This document shows positions 16,969-24,977 of a DNA stretch of 24,977 nt, piece by piece. Made by a program: the position numbers and the translations under genes. Each line of letters begins with the position of its first letter. Positions within the stretch are counted from its first letter, which is position 1. Source of the stretch: Elysia marginata (taxonomy: Eukaryota; Mollusca; Gastropoda; Plakobranchidae); assembly GCA_019649035.1 (NCBI GenBank), contig BMAT01008407.1:50429-75405 (forward strand), in the 5' to 3' direction. A model generated the notes under the pieces. That model had not been told where the DNA came from. It was given only the letters and a program-made list of their open reading frames with translations, and searched no databases.

Positions 16969-17334
16969 TCATATGATCTCTCTGTTTACATTCAGTAATT
17001 CAATTTTGAGGGGTTCTCTCCTGGTTCTTAGTACATACAGGTCTAGCTTCTCTTCAGGTTATGGGTTGTTTTACTTTTCCTGTATTTTTAGTAGTTTTAA
17101 TCTTGTGGCTGGCTGTATTGGGTCGATTATGGTTTCTTCTGCAAGTTTCAAACAAAGGACTTTTATAATGGGTTTCTGAATATCATGCCCCAGAGCCTTT
17201 ATCGATTCCATAAATGAAAGTTGGCCATTTGGTTTCAAATTACTAGGCCCAGTGTGGTCTAGCAATGCACTCTTTAATTGAGTTAAAAAAATAGGTTTCA
17301 AATTCTTATACCATTGTGGTATACATTGAATTTG
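16969..17334 (-). pseudogene. Decayed unrecognised coding remnant
   Basis: One minus-strand frame reads with normal-looking amino-acid usage across about 120 codons, interrupted only by TAA at 17073-17071 and 17061-17059. It ends at TGA 16971-16969. Visible parts include PQWYKNLKPIF, ALLDHTGPSNLKPNGQLSF, MESIKALGHDIQKPIIKVL, EETIIDPIQPATRLKLL, and after the stops EEKLDLYVLRTRREPLKIEL. There is no ATG at its head and no convincing splice acceptor. I do not recognise the family; a transposon or retrocopy remnant is the simplest reading. Chance openness in AT-rich DNA is less likely, given the mixed polar composition and the continuation of the same frame past the stops. Confidence 0.4.
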
Positions 17335-17850
17335 TTACATGGTAATGTTGACTTACAATGGAATGAAAAGTACAAAACATTCATTATTTCAAGCTTGTCA
17401 ATTAAATAACATATTATTTGTTATGTTCTCTGAATCTAAAGAAGTTAGATCCTTTATTTTATGCATTAGTTAAATAATTCTCAAGACAGATATATCATGA
17501 GATTGAAAAATGTAGCGTTGAAGATATTCTCTTGGATTTATTATTACAATTGTTTGGATTATTTAAAACAGACAGAACTTCATTTAAATACAGAATTATT
17601 AAATTGAATTTATATATGTATAGTAATATTTAAATAATCTAGTTATATCTATTTGATTCTCATAACCTCACTTGGCTTCTTCCTCAAGCATACAGTGGAA
17701 CAAGGGCTTCTCTCTCACTCTCAACACGCCTTCCTAACTATGCCTGTAAGCCTAGTCTAACACTGTCAATGCCTAAGTTCCTGTTCTGCACCGACCCATT
17801 TATTTGTCAAGTGCCTACTATGGCCTTGAACTTTCTGACTAATGGTAGAT
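17335..17850. other. AT-rich non-coding DNA
   Basis: Nothing recognised apart from the general composition. Confidence 0.4.
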
Positions 17851-17947
17851 TAACAACTACAACTACAACGACCGCCACCTCTACTACCATTACTACTACT
17901 ACTACTTCTATTATTACTTTTGCTGCTACTACTACTACTACTACTAT

Positions 17948-18015
<68 letters not shown>

Positions 18016-18063
18016 TACTACTGCTGCTACTACTACTGCTGCTGCTACTGCTCCTACAACGAC
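17851..18063 (+). repeat. (TAC)n trinucleotide array 2
   Basis: A second ACT/TAC array about 1.4 kb from the first, with similar interruptions (TTGCTGCTACTACTAC, ACCATTACT) and a CTG-rich 3' edge (TGCTGCTGCTACTGCTCC). ORFs through it are artefacts. Confidence 0.95.
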
Positions 18064-18139
18064 TAAGTACATTTGACTGATGTTTCCTCACTTTTTTAAT
18101 ATTTCTTCAAACTCTAAGTGGTTCGGACAGTTATTTTAC

Positions 18140-18215
18140 TTCAAAAAAGGTATGGGTCAAAAACGACCCATGACATATTTTTCTATATAAAATGTATGGG
18201 TCAAAAATGACTCAG
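18140..18215 (+). repeat. GGGTCAAAAA-type element edge
   Basis: GGTATGGGTCAAAAACGACCCATGAC (18149-18174) contains the inverted pair GGGTC/GACCC. TATGGGTCAAAAATGACTCA (18194-18213) repeats it. GGACGTACATT, just after, also occurs as GGACGTAC in the TTAA MITE at 4387-4440. It is probably a part of a related non-autonomous transposon. Confidence 0.45.
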
Positions 18216-18279
18216 GACGTACATTGTGTGTATATAACTAAGTATGGGGAAATTTGAAATAAACCCACAGAACATGAAA

Positions 18280-18450
18280 TTTCAACATGAATTTAATGTG
18301 AAAATTGTTAAGAGATGGTTTTAAAATCGATATCTAAAATAGAAAAAAAAATTGACTTCTGAATACCAAATAAACTTTAAAAGTCTATATATATCTCAAA
18401 ACTAAGCCATTCGACTTATGACCCATTTGGACAGAATGCAAGTCAAATAA
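18280..18450 (+). repeat. Dispersed repeat, copy 2 (pairs with 4650-4800)
   Basis: Same ordered words as copy 1: GATATCTAAAAT, TGACTTCTGAAT, CTCAAAACTAAG, CATTTGGACAGAATG. The pair is in direct orientation, 13.6 kb apart. It lies just upstream of the COA1 exon at 18650. Confidence 0.7.
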
Positions 18451-18649
18451 GCACTTCTTTTGTTTGGTCCAAAGTTAAGTGCAATGTAAAGTGCAAATTT
18501 ACTAATCTCATAACAAGATCTATATACCCTAGTGTCCATAAGAAATTTTTCCTTAATTTTATTTTTCAAATGGGTTATGGATCTGAAATGTTCATTATAT
18601 AATATGTATAAATATTAATCTTATGCTGTGGCCTTTTCAAATTTCTCAG

Positions 18650-18759
18650 ACTGACATCTGTTTCTGGCAAAATGTCAATGTCAACACTACTCAAGGTTGC
18701 TGGTGGTGTTGGTGTGGTTGGTTTAGGAGCGTCTATCTGGATGGAACGCAAAGTGCAAA
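18650..18759 (+). CDS. COA1: COA1 exon with membrane segment
   Basis: The acceptor is tttctcag|ACTGAC and the donor is GTGCAAA|GTGTGTG (phase 1). The first ATG is at 18672, giving MSMSTLLKVAGG. The 22 nt before it are open in the same frame. Of the three overlapping GT choices at 18760-18765, only 18760 keeps the next exon in frame. Confidence 0.85.
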
Positions 18760-21700
18760 GTGTGTGCATTCAACAATCTAGCCGTGCAATCGAATGTTAA
18801 GCTTACTTGCCTTTTCCAATTTATGATAATGGAAAAAGTATTTTTTACAACCTCACTTTTTTCAAGAATAAGTATTTGCTCAATATGAATATGACATGAA
18901 AATTAGTTAAGGTAATTAAGAAAACAATTTTTGAAACAGCTTATAAAAGAGACAATGAAGACTTGAATGACAGAGAATTAATCAATTTTGATATTGATGT
19001 ACAGCCAGTTCATTTCTAAGTTACACTGAAAATACTATATCATTAGGATAAGACTTTTAGAAAACCAGGCCACAAATTATGTAAAGTTGGCAGGCCTACA
19101 ACTCTATAGAGAAAGTTAGGCTTGATAGTGTAAAGTGTAACTTTTCAACTTGAGCTACAAGATTTTTTTATAGCTCCAGTTAAAGCCTTAAAGGAAATGG
19201 CCTTCTTTCCATTGATATACTGACTTCTGAAAACTACTCTTTCCTCCCGTCTAATTCCTAGTAGTTTAGCAACTAAACAGAAACATAGAAGAACGGTGCT
19301 CTGTGTGATGCAGCCCCCCATCCCCTCTCTCTGGTGGCACCCCATCATAAACTCTTTTTTTTTTCAGACATGTACAGACAACAAGGGTTTTATCAAAAGT
19401 CAGTTTTGCTACTACAAAACTACACGCCTGCTGCTCAGTTTCTGGGAAAGCCAATTTTTTCTGGCAGGGTTTACGTCGGAGATAAAGCACTGCTCAACGT
19501 AGAGGACTACACTGCCAAAGTAAGAAAGGCCTATATTTATACATTACAATCTCATAAGCAAAGCCTTTAAAATCAATGAGAAGTGAACATCCAAGAACTA
19601 GATTGATGATTCTTGTATGAAAAGCTATGTATATCACTAAGATAAAACAATTGTCTTGCTACCAGTTAAACGAGTTTCATGTCTACATCACAAGACCATA
19701 GAGCTTTGAAATTGTTTGCTTTCATGTAATAAAAATACCATATATCTAAAAATTCTGTAGGAAAGTTCAAGTACTTCTAATGGTTCAAAAATTAGAAGAA
19801 AAAAAAAGACTTTTTCTTATTACAAAAGGCTATTTGTCAAATTATCATTTTTGACATTCTACATACTTACCTCGGCTGTAAGACATACAATGTTTCCATC
19901 ATTGGTCAACATTCATCAAAGCTTTAGAAATGATTGTGACTATGAGAGAAGTAGGTTAAATCCTTTGTTTAATAAAAACATACATGTATATATTCAAGTA
20001 GCAGAACAGCCACTCAGCTGTTGTATTTGGTTCTGTCATCAGTTCACATTCAATACGCTAGGGTCCACTCCCAGTAGCAGCAAGGTATCTTGGAAACAAT
20101 TGTTATTTTAAGTAATTAACTTTTCTCACTCCAAGGCCAATGTTTATGGCCGACTGCTGTTTTAGTAAAGTTAGTCCAAATCTCAACATAATACTGGCTC
20201 TGTGGGCTAGCGGAACGACACTCGCCTAGAGATCGGGTTAGATCCCCGGCCAAGTCAAACCAAGGACTTTAAAATTGGTATTAGCAGCTGATCTGCCTAG
20301 TATTGGCATTATGGATTTAGTGCTAAGTCTTGTTGGCCCGGTGTCAGCATAATGTGACTGGGTGTGGTGTATGCAAGTGCTCCTAACATCACAGTGTGGC
20401 AGCATGCTTTCAATTGTCCACAGGGCCATCTATGATATAAGCTTGTAGTTGAAAAGAGACGTTAAAATTCAAACAACCAACCAACCAACCAGCTCAACAT
20501 AGTGTCTGGGAACATGAAGTGGGATGGAGCCTACAAGAGTTTTCATTTCTTGGTATAGCTATTGCTTCTTTATTGATTTTCATCGTAAAATATTTAGCTG
20601 CCCAAATTAGAAATGGGTAGCAAAGAAAAATTTTCAGACTGGGGGTTGACCCTGGGCTCTCTTGTATGGTAGTCAGACGCTATACCGATTGAGCCACCAC
20701 TAAGCACTTGCTGATTGCATAGTTTGAGGAATTTGAAAACAAAAGATCTAATTCCGACTTATTTTTTTTGTTGAAAATTTTACTTCTTTTTGTCCTTTAA
20801 ATTTCTAGTAGCCTGCAATTTCTTTTTTTATTAATTCATTTGCAGTTAGTGGTTCCGGTTGTGGGTTCTATAGACGAGGGATTACTCTACATACAGGCTA
20901 GCAGAGAGAACAAGGAGACAGAGTAAGTACCTTATAATAATGAAGCTTTAACTCAAACACGTGAGTAGGCTCAATTTGTTTAAAATGATATTATTTTATC
21001 AAACTAGGCTACATGGCTGAACCAAAATAATTTTGTTGAAATCAAATATTTTAAATTTTCAAACATAAAAATTGCCCTGTGTAACCCAAAAATTGCCTGA
21101 TCTATTTAGCTCTGTGCCTCAGGGGGTACAAAAGTCTCAGTATGTCATATTCTACATAGACCTACTGTGGTATTCAACCATAGCAACACCAAGTGCTAGC
21201 TGGACAATCCCCACTGCTGGACTTACGAGGAATCCTATTGTAAACTAAAGTATATTTGCTCTGTTTAACGCGGGAGGGACAGGCCCGAATTTGGATAAAG
21301 CGGAAGAAATTGGGTGAGCTCTAGAGAAACTATAGTAAAACTAAATCAAGGAACCTTTCTATAAGCCACAGGAGGCAAAGCCAACTTAAAACTGGAGGTC
21401 CATTTTGGGCTTGGTTTGTACTAAAATGTTCATCAAGTTGACTAGTACATGGCACTGTGAGCCTGCATCAAGGAGATAATTGTAGATATTAACTTATCAT
21501 CGATACAGTGCAATGTATTGATTTTTTTGCTTATTTCCCTATTGTTGGAACGTGCCCACGGCAAGATTTTTCTTCTGGAACAAAAAGTTCCACTGTATAG
21601 TGTAGTATGATGTGTCGTGAAAAATGCCTTAGTGGTACTTAGATGTCATTACTGATTTTTTTTTGTTGTCTTGGGTAGATTGGGGACCAATCTGTCCAAA

Positions 21701-22601
21701 TATGTCAGAGGCCAAGTTTAGGGATTTTTGGTATTTGTATGGCCCCTTACGCCGAACTCGAGCCTAACTCCCCTAATAACTGAGGGATTTTAAAGATGTG
21801 ATTATCAATTTTGGCGTTTTTCATCATGCTGAATCTGTTTATGAAACTTTCAAATCCATTGAAAGTTTTTTTAATTCTCTTCAGGTAAAAATTTTACATT
21901 CTTGGTGTCGGGGAATGTAAAACTCAAAATTATTATCTACTTATGTAGAAGCAAATACAGAGAGATTTTATGCCTGTTAGAGGTTAATTGTGGACCAGTC
22001 TGTCGAAAAATATCGGATGCCAAAGTTTCTAATCTTGCAATCCTTCAGGGAGGGTCAATATTGTTGGTGCCCCTCGTGCTGAGTTCGAGCTCTGTAACTA
22101 GTGGATGGATTGGATTCTAATGATGTTAAGGTTGATTTTGAGCTCTTAGACTCTGTTAAATCCATTTATGATTATTTTGAAACAATGAGAAGTTGTTTCA
22201 ACAAAAGTTTGATGAAAATTTCAAATTTATGCTGCCTAAAATCATCAGACTTGAGATTATTATCTTAAATTTCATTTGCGTGTACATGATTTTTTCAAGT
22301 TATAAGTATCATGGAGAAATTTTATTTTGAGTTCAAGTAAGTGAAATACAAGGTTGTTTTTTTTTTAACATAATGTTTTGTCAGTTTTCTCAAGAGCTAC
22401 TTTAAAATTGTGTTTCTTTGCAAGAATTCATAGATTAAGACCATCCTTTCAACTTTCAGGTGGACTATTGACCAGCTGGACTTGGAGATCAAAAGCTCTC
22501 AACAAAAATGGACTTTCTACCAAAGGGGGATAAATGAAGCACCTGCTGTAGAGAGGGAGAACCAGGTCTCATCCACATTTCTTGATAAGTCTCAGTCCTG
22601 A
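18650..22601 (+). CDS. COA1: COA1, cytochrome c oxidase assembly factor 1 (TIM21-like)
   Basis: COA1 is a single-pass mitochondrial inner-membrane protein of the MITRAC intermediate. It helps early complex IV assembly and has a link to complex I assembly. Coding exons: 18672-18759, 19368-19519, 20846-20922 and 22460-22601 (88+152+77+142 = 459 nt, 152 aa; human 146). All junctions are GT/AG and phases 1, 0, 2 fit. A glycine-rich membrane segment VAGGVGVVGLGASIW lies at residues 9-23. The soluble domain holds YRQQGFYQKSVLLLQNY, FLGKPI, VPVVGSIDEGLLYI (human IPVSGSKSEGLLYV) and WTIDQLDLEIKSSQQ (human WHLDEVFLELKDGQQ). The frame is open upstream of the ATG to the acceptor at 18650 (LTSVSGK), so translation may begin in an earlier exon; see 10958-11010. 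The identification is from remembered family motifs and is strong in the C-terminal half. Confidence 0.9.
19368..19519 (+). CDS. COA1: COA1 coding exon, middle
   Basis: The acceptor is a long T-tract then cag|ACATGTAC, and the donor is GCCAAA|GTAAGA. AC completes an Asn codon (A|AC), then 50 codons run from MYRQQGFYQK to VEDYTAK. It corresponds to the human stretch from the end of the membrane helix to the VDAKLKIPV strand. Confidence 0.9.
20193..20492 (+). mobile_element. Full-length tRNA-derived SINE with target duplication
   Basis: The head GGCTCTGTGGGCTAGCGGAA (20196-20215) contains a near-perfect box A, with box B GGGTTAGATCC at 20236-20246. A body of about 200 bp follows (GCATAATGTGACTGGGTGTG region), then GACGTTAAAATTCAAACAAC and a (CCAA)n tail. 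A 9-base target duplication CTCAACATA flanks it at 20182-20190 and 20493-20501. The tail style ACGTTAAA...(CAAC)n resembles molluscan SINE2 families known to me. It sits in a COA1 intron. Confidence 0.8.
20635..20705 (-). mobile_element. tRNA-derived SINE head fragment
   Basis: The minus strand has a perfect box A TGGCTCAATCGG (near 20696-20685) and a degraded box B GGGTCAACCCCC (20651-20640). The cloverleaf is not maintained, so this is a SINE relic rather than a tRNA gene. Confidence 0.5.
20846..20922 (+). CDS. COA1: COA1 coding exon, core beta segment
   Basis: The acceptor is catttgcag|TTAGTG and the donor is ACAGA|GTAAGT. It encodes LVVPVVGSIDEGLLYIQASR and then ENKET, leaving phase 2. 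The GSxxEGLLY core is the best-conserved part of the family. Confidence 0.92.
21250..21470 (+). repeat. Dispersed repeat, copy 1 (pairs with 22900-23120)
   Basis: It shares with 22900-23120 the ordered words CGGGA...ACAGGCC.GAA..TGGATA.AGC.G.AG and ATT.GGGCTTG in the same orientation. It is strongly diverged, with no ORF. Confidence 0.55.
21678..22170 (+). repeat. Diverged tandem duplication, two ~180-bp units
   Basis: Unit 1 (21678-21860) and unit 2 (21984-22170) share GGACCARTCTGTC, GCCAA(A)GTTT, TGGTGCCCC / ATGGCCCC, GARTTCGAGC / GAACTCGAGC, GATGTGATTATCAATTTTG / GATGTTAAGGTTGATTTTG and TCAAATCCATT / TTAAATCCATT, in order. They lie in the last COA1 intron. Neither unit is a convincing exon. 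Confidence 0.65.
22460..22601 (+). CDS. COA1: COA1 last coding exon
   Basis: The acceptor is aactttcag|GTGGAC; the first G completes GAG. It encodes WTIDQLDLEIKSSQQKWTFY and then a polar tail ending LDKSQS and TGA at 22599-22601. The tail after YQRG is longer and less conserved than in human. Confidence 0.9.
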
Positions 22602-22899
22602 CCCAACCAGTTCCATTACATGCTTATAAAAAATTTCACAATCAGGTTTAGCTGCCTTTTCCGCTGTTCGTTTTGAGGTAGGTCTACTTATAAATTGGTA
22701 CCATTACTACGAAAACTCTTGTGATAACAAGTGTTGTTGTTCCCAATCAAAGTTCAAAAAGGATGTTATCAAAAGGGAAGTCGGTGGTGTGACGCTAATT
22801 GTACAGCAGTGCTTACTAAAGGGGCACCCTCTGCAATGGCACTATCCCTACAGCTGGGCGTCTCAAGAATCCCCTATTTTGTCTCTATATAAAGTCTTG

Positions 22900-23120
22900 A
22901 TAATCTGTGCATGGGTTTGGCGGGACAAGAACAGGCCTGAACATGGATAGAGCAGGAGGAATAGAGCTAGCGTTAAAGAAATTAGAGTAAAAATTGTAGA
23001 TACTCTTTTCCGTAAACTCGACGAGCAAGCCTACACAAGACCATAGGCTCATTGTGGGCTTGACTTGCGGTTGCAGTGCAAGACAGTGCAATGTTTGCAT
23101 GTGCCTTTGTTTGTCTAGTT
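22900..23120 (+). repeat. Dispersed repeat, copy 2 (pairs with 21250-21470)
   Basis: It contains GGCGGGACAAGAACAGGCCT, GAACATGGATAGAGCAGGAG and CATTGTGGGCTTGACTTG, matching copy 1 in order. It lies in the probable COA1 3' UTR, so the last coding exon is bracketed by the two copies. Confidence 0.55.
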
Positions 23121-24177
23121 TACTAATCATTGTACATTGTGCTGTATTACTATTACTGGAGTGGAAGGGAGAAGGAAATAAGTACAGGACTGTTTCATGT
23201 GTACCGACCTAAGTGAGACAGTATTGAACTTTTACTCAATACTAGACTGCTTTTATACAGTCCAAATGAATCAAATACTTGTTTAACTCGCACTAGTATC
23301 ACCCATCTTATTTCTCTTCAGACTACATGTATATTGATATATGAAGGGAAAATCAGAGATGTCACATTTTGATACAAAATTTCCAATCATCTTCATGTTA
23401 ATTTAGTTATTGTTTGTCCTTAGTATGTCCTGTTAGTGGTCTGACTGTATACATTTTTAAATTTTAGTGTGAATATTAATGAAGTTATGTAATTTTTTAA
23501 GAGACAGGGTCAAAATGGACATCTCTTGTTTTCCCCTTGCAAATTCAGATTTTGGTAATTGGAGTTAGCTTTATCCTTTTGGTTCATTTTCCTGTCAAAT
23601 AATGACCCTTGGAATCTCTGATACTATGGACAAAAGTCTTGGCATGTGCATTATGTGTATAAAACAATAAGATTAAGATTTTAAAAAATGTATCGTTTGA
23701 CATTGAAACTGTGAAATAATCTCGTCCCAAAAAAGCCGGTCGGATATTGATTAATATCCTTGTTTAATCCAGCTCATGCAGCTCATTCACACCATGATTG
23801 TTACTTCCTGCAATCTTGTAAGAAGGCTTTTTTTTTCAATAGACTTTTTTATGATAAATCATAAAGATAATGGACATTATGTAATATTTTAAATTTTTGC
23901 CCGCATCCTTTGTTTCAAACTGACTGGAACGCTTCTTTAATTTTAAAAAGTTCTTAATAAAACTTAAACTGTTAAAGATGATCATTTTAATCCTTGGAAA
24001 CTTTTAAGAGATGGATGTTAGTATTAGTTTTACCTTTAACTGTAAACTGTTTTTATTAAGAATCTTTTTAAAAGTATGGTATGGCCTTGAGGGTAACTCT
24101 TTACCGTTGCACTGATAATTAGTGTTGGAACTTAAAAGAAATTTGAAAACAAAATTTCCTGTTATAATAGTAAAATT

Positions 24178-24203
24178 AATAAAGTACTCTTTTCAATAAT
24201 AAA
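24178..24203 (+). terminator. Candidate COA1 polyadenylation signals
   Basis: Two AATAAA hexamers within 26 bases. This is a common signal in AT-rich DNA, so it is suggestive only. Confidence 0.3.
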
Positions 24204-24977
24204 CTTAATTCTTTGAAATGGTATACATTACACCCATGCACACCACACTCAGTGACTCACCCATCACGATCTATCATTTAAAAGAAAATATTTTTAAAAG
24301 AAGAACAATACCTTCTCAAGACTAGAAGTTTAATTTCTACAACACAAACAAAACCACAAGAGTACAAAAAATGAACATGAAGTATACAAAGTAAAACAAC
24401 AGATAAAAAATGAAATTAGAATAATTGGTCGCTTTTAAGTAAAAGTGGGCCATCCCGAAATTTTTTATTTTGAGAAAATTGACTCTAAAGATTTTGAACA
24501 TCTTAACTTGTCTCCTGCTCTTTTGTTTTTTAATTTATTTTGATGAAACTTTAAGAACAGCTAACCCATGAAAGGTTTTATAGTATTTGTGCATTTTTTG
24601 GCGTTTTAATTATATAAGGCTCCTTTAAAAATTAGTAAAATATGTGGGTTAGCCCAGTTGTCTTTATGCACAGTTGGTTTTGTGTAACTTTTTGTTTTTG
24701 CATTAAAGTGGGCTAACCCAAGCCAGTCATCAAATTTTGATGACACTTTTTTTTTATTTTTCCATATAATTTCATATTTAAAAAAGGACCATGTAGTTTT
24801 ATTCAAATGACCCCATTGATTGTTTTTTATCTTCAAAATACATAAACCTGCAATCCTGCGTTTCTATTATCAATTTGCTTTATATATGAGAAGAAACTCT
24901 GCAGTTTTTATAGACAGCTAGATACCTTAAAGTTACCAAGTAAATCAGTTTTCGACATTTGACATGACAATCTTAAT
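24204..24977. other. Non-coding DNA with a short inverted repeat
   Basis: No gene is recognised. TGGGTTAGCCCA at 24645-24656 and its exact inverse TGGGCTAACCCA at 24709-24720 could form a hairpin with a 52-nt loop. A related AAAGTGGGCCATCCC occurs near 24441-24455. Confidence 0.6.

Larger units (their letters stand above)
22602..24203 (+). other. Probable COA1 3' UTR with AATAAA signals
   Basis: No further coding signal. AATAAA hexamers on the plus strand lie at 23956-23961, 24178-24183 and 24198-24203. The closely spaced last pair makes a 3' end near 24.2 kb plausible, giving a UTR of about 1.6 kb, but an earlier end is possible. Confidence 0.4.

Noticed and set aside
16257-18063. CRISPR-like or coding repeat system
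   Set aside because: Units are 3 bases with no spacers; these are plain microsatellites in animal DNA.
17769-18091. Poly-Thr and poly-Val reading frames in the second TAC array
   Set aside because: Same reason: open frames created by the repeat.
20635-20705. Functional tRNA gene on the minus strand
   Set aside because: Box A is perfect but the box B loop is short by a base and the stems do not close; better as a SINE relic.
21902-22120. 72-aa plus-strand ORF as an extra COA1 exon
   Set aside because: It lies in a diverged tandem repeat, the matching unit has a stop and a shifted frame, and COA1 is complete without it.

Overview
This is AT-rich, intron-rich animal DNA, full of transposon relics, microsatellites and one 441-base assembly gap (N, 11311-11751). 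The two genes I can read, the tRNA-headed SINEs, the L2/CR1-type LINE tail and the many CTAGATCTAG-type words suggest a lophotrochozoan, most likely a gastropod mollusc. That placement is inference from general style; no sequence here proves the species. There is no bacterial-style gene organisation.

Two real protein-coding genes were assembled by hand from exons too small to stand out as long ORFs. (1) DAP1 (death-associated protein 1) is on the minus strand, with four coding exons at 10705-10639, 7331-7226, 6327-6270 and 3630-3517. All junctions use GT/AG and all phases agree, giving a 114-residue protein. (2) COA1 (cytochrome c oxidase assembly factor 1, TIM21-like) is on the plus strand, with coding exons at 18672(or 18650)-18759, 19368-19519, 20846-20922 and 22460-22601. 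It gives 152 residues from the internal ATG. A phase-compatible extra first exon at 10958-11010 would give 177 residues and place the two genes head to head around a short shared promoter near 10.71-10.96 kb.

Layout. 1-3516: probable DAP1 3' UTR and downstream DNA, with a (GA)n microsatellite. 3517-10705: DAP1. Its introns hold a TTAA-flanked piggyBac-type MITE (4171-4467), a pogo/Tigger-like MITE (5317-5962) with a nested inverted-repeat element, several tRNA-SINE pieces and a hAT-like MITE inserted inside a SINE (9767-10059). 10706-10960: promoter region. 11011-18649: probable COA1 intron 1, holding the gap, inverted SINE copies, a TTC array, a 26-bp perfect palindrome, a 5'-truncated LINE (15128-16045, minus) flanked by a ~65-bp inverted repeat, two long TAC arrays and a decayed unrecognised coding remnant (16969-17334, minus). 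18650-22601: COA1 exons, with a SINE bounded by a 9-base target duplication (20193-20492) and diverged repeats around the last exon. 22602-24203: probable COA1 3' UTR with several AATAAA signals. 24204-24977: non-coding DNA with a small inverted repeat.

The two genes act in different places. DAP1 is a small cytosolic proline-rich protein tied to autophagy/mTOR and ribosome dormancy; COA1 is a mitochondrial inner-membrane assembly factor. I see no shared pathway beyond possible co-transcription from one promoter. I found no convincing new molecular system. The most unusual items are the head-to-head arrangement, the altered third exon of DAP1, the nested transposon insertions and the unidentified decayed ORF.
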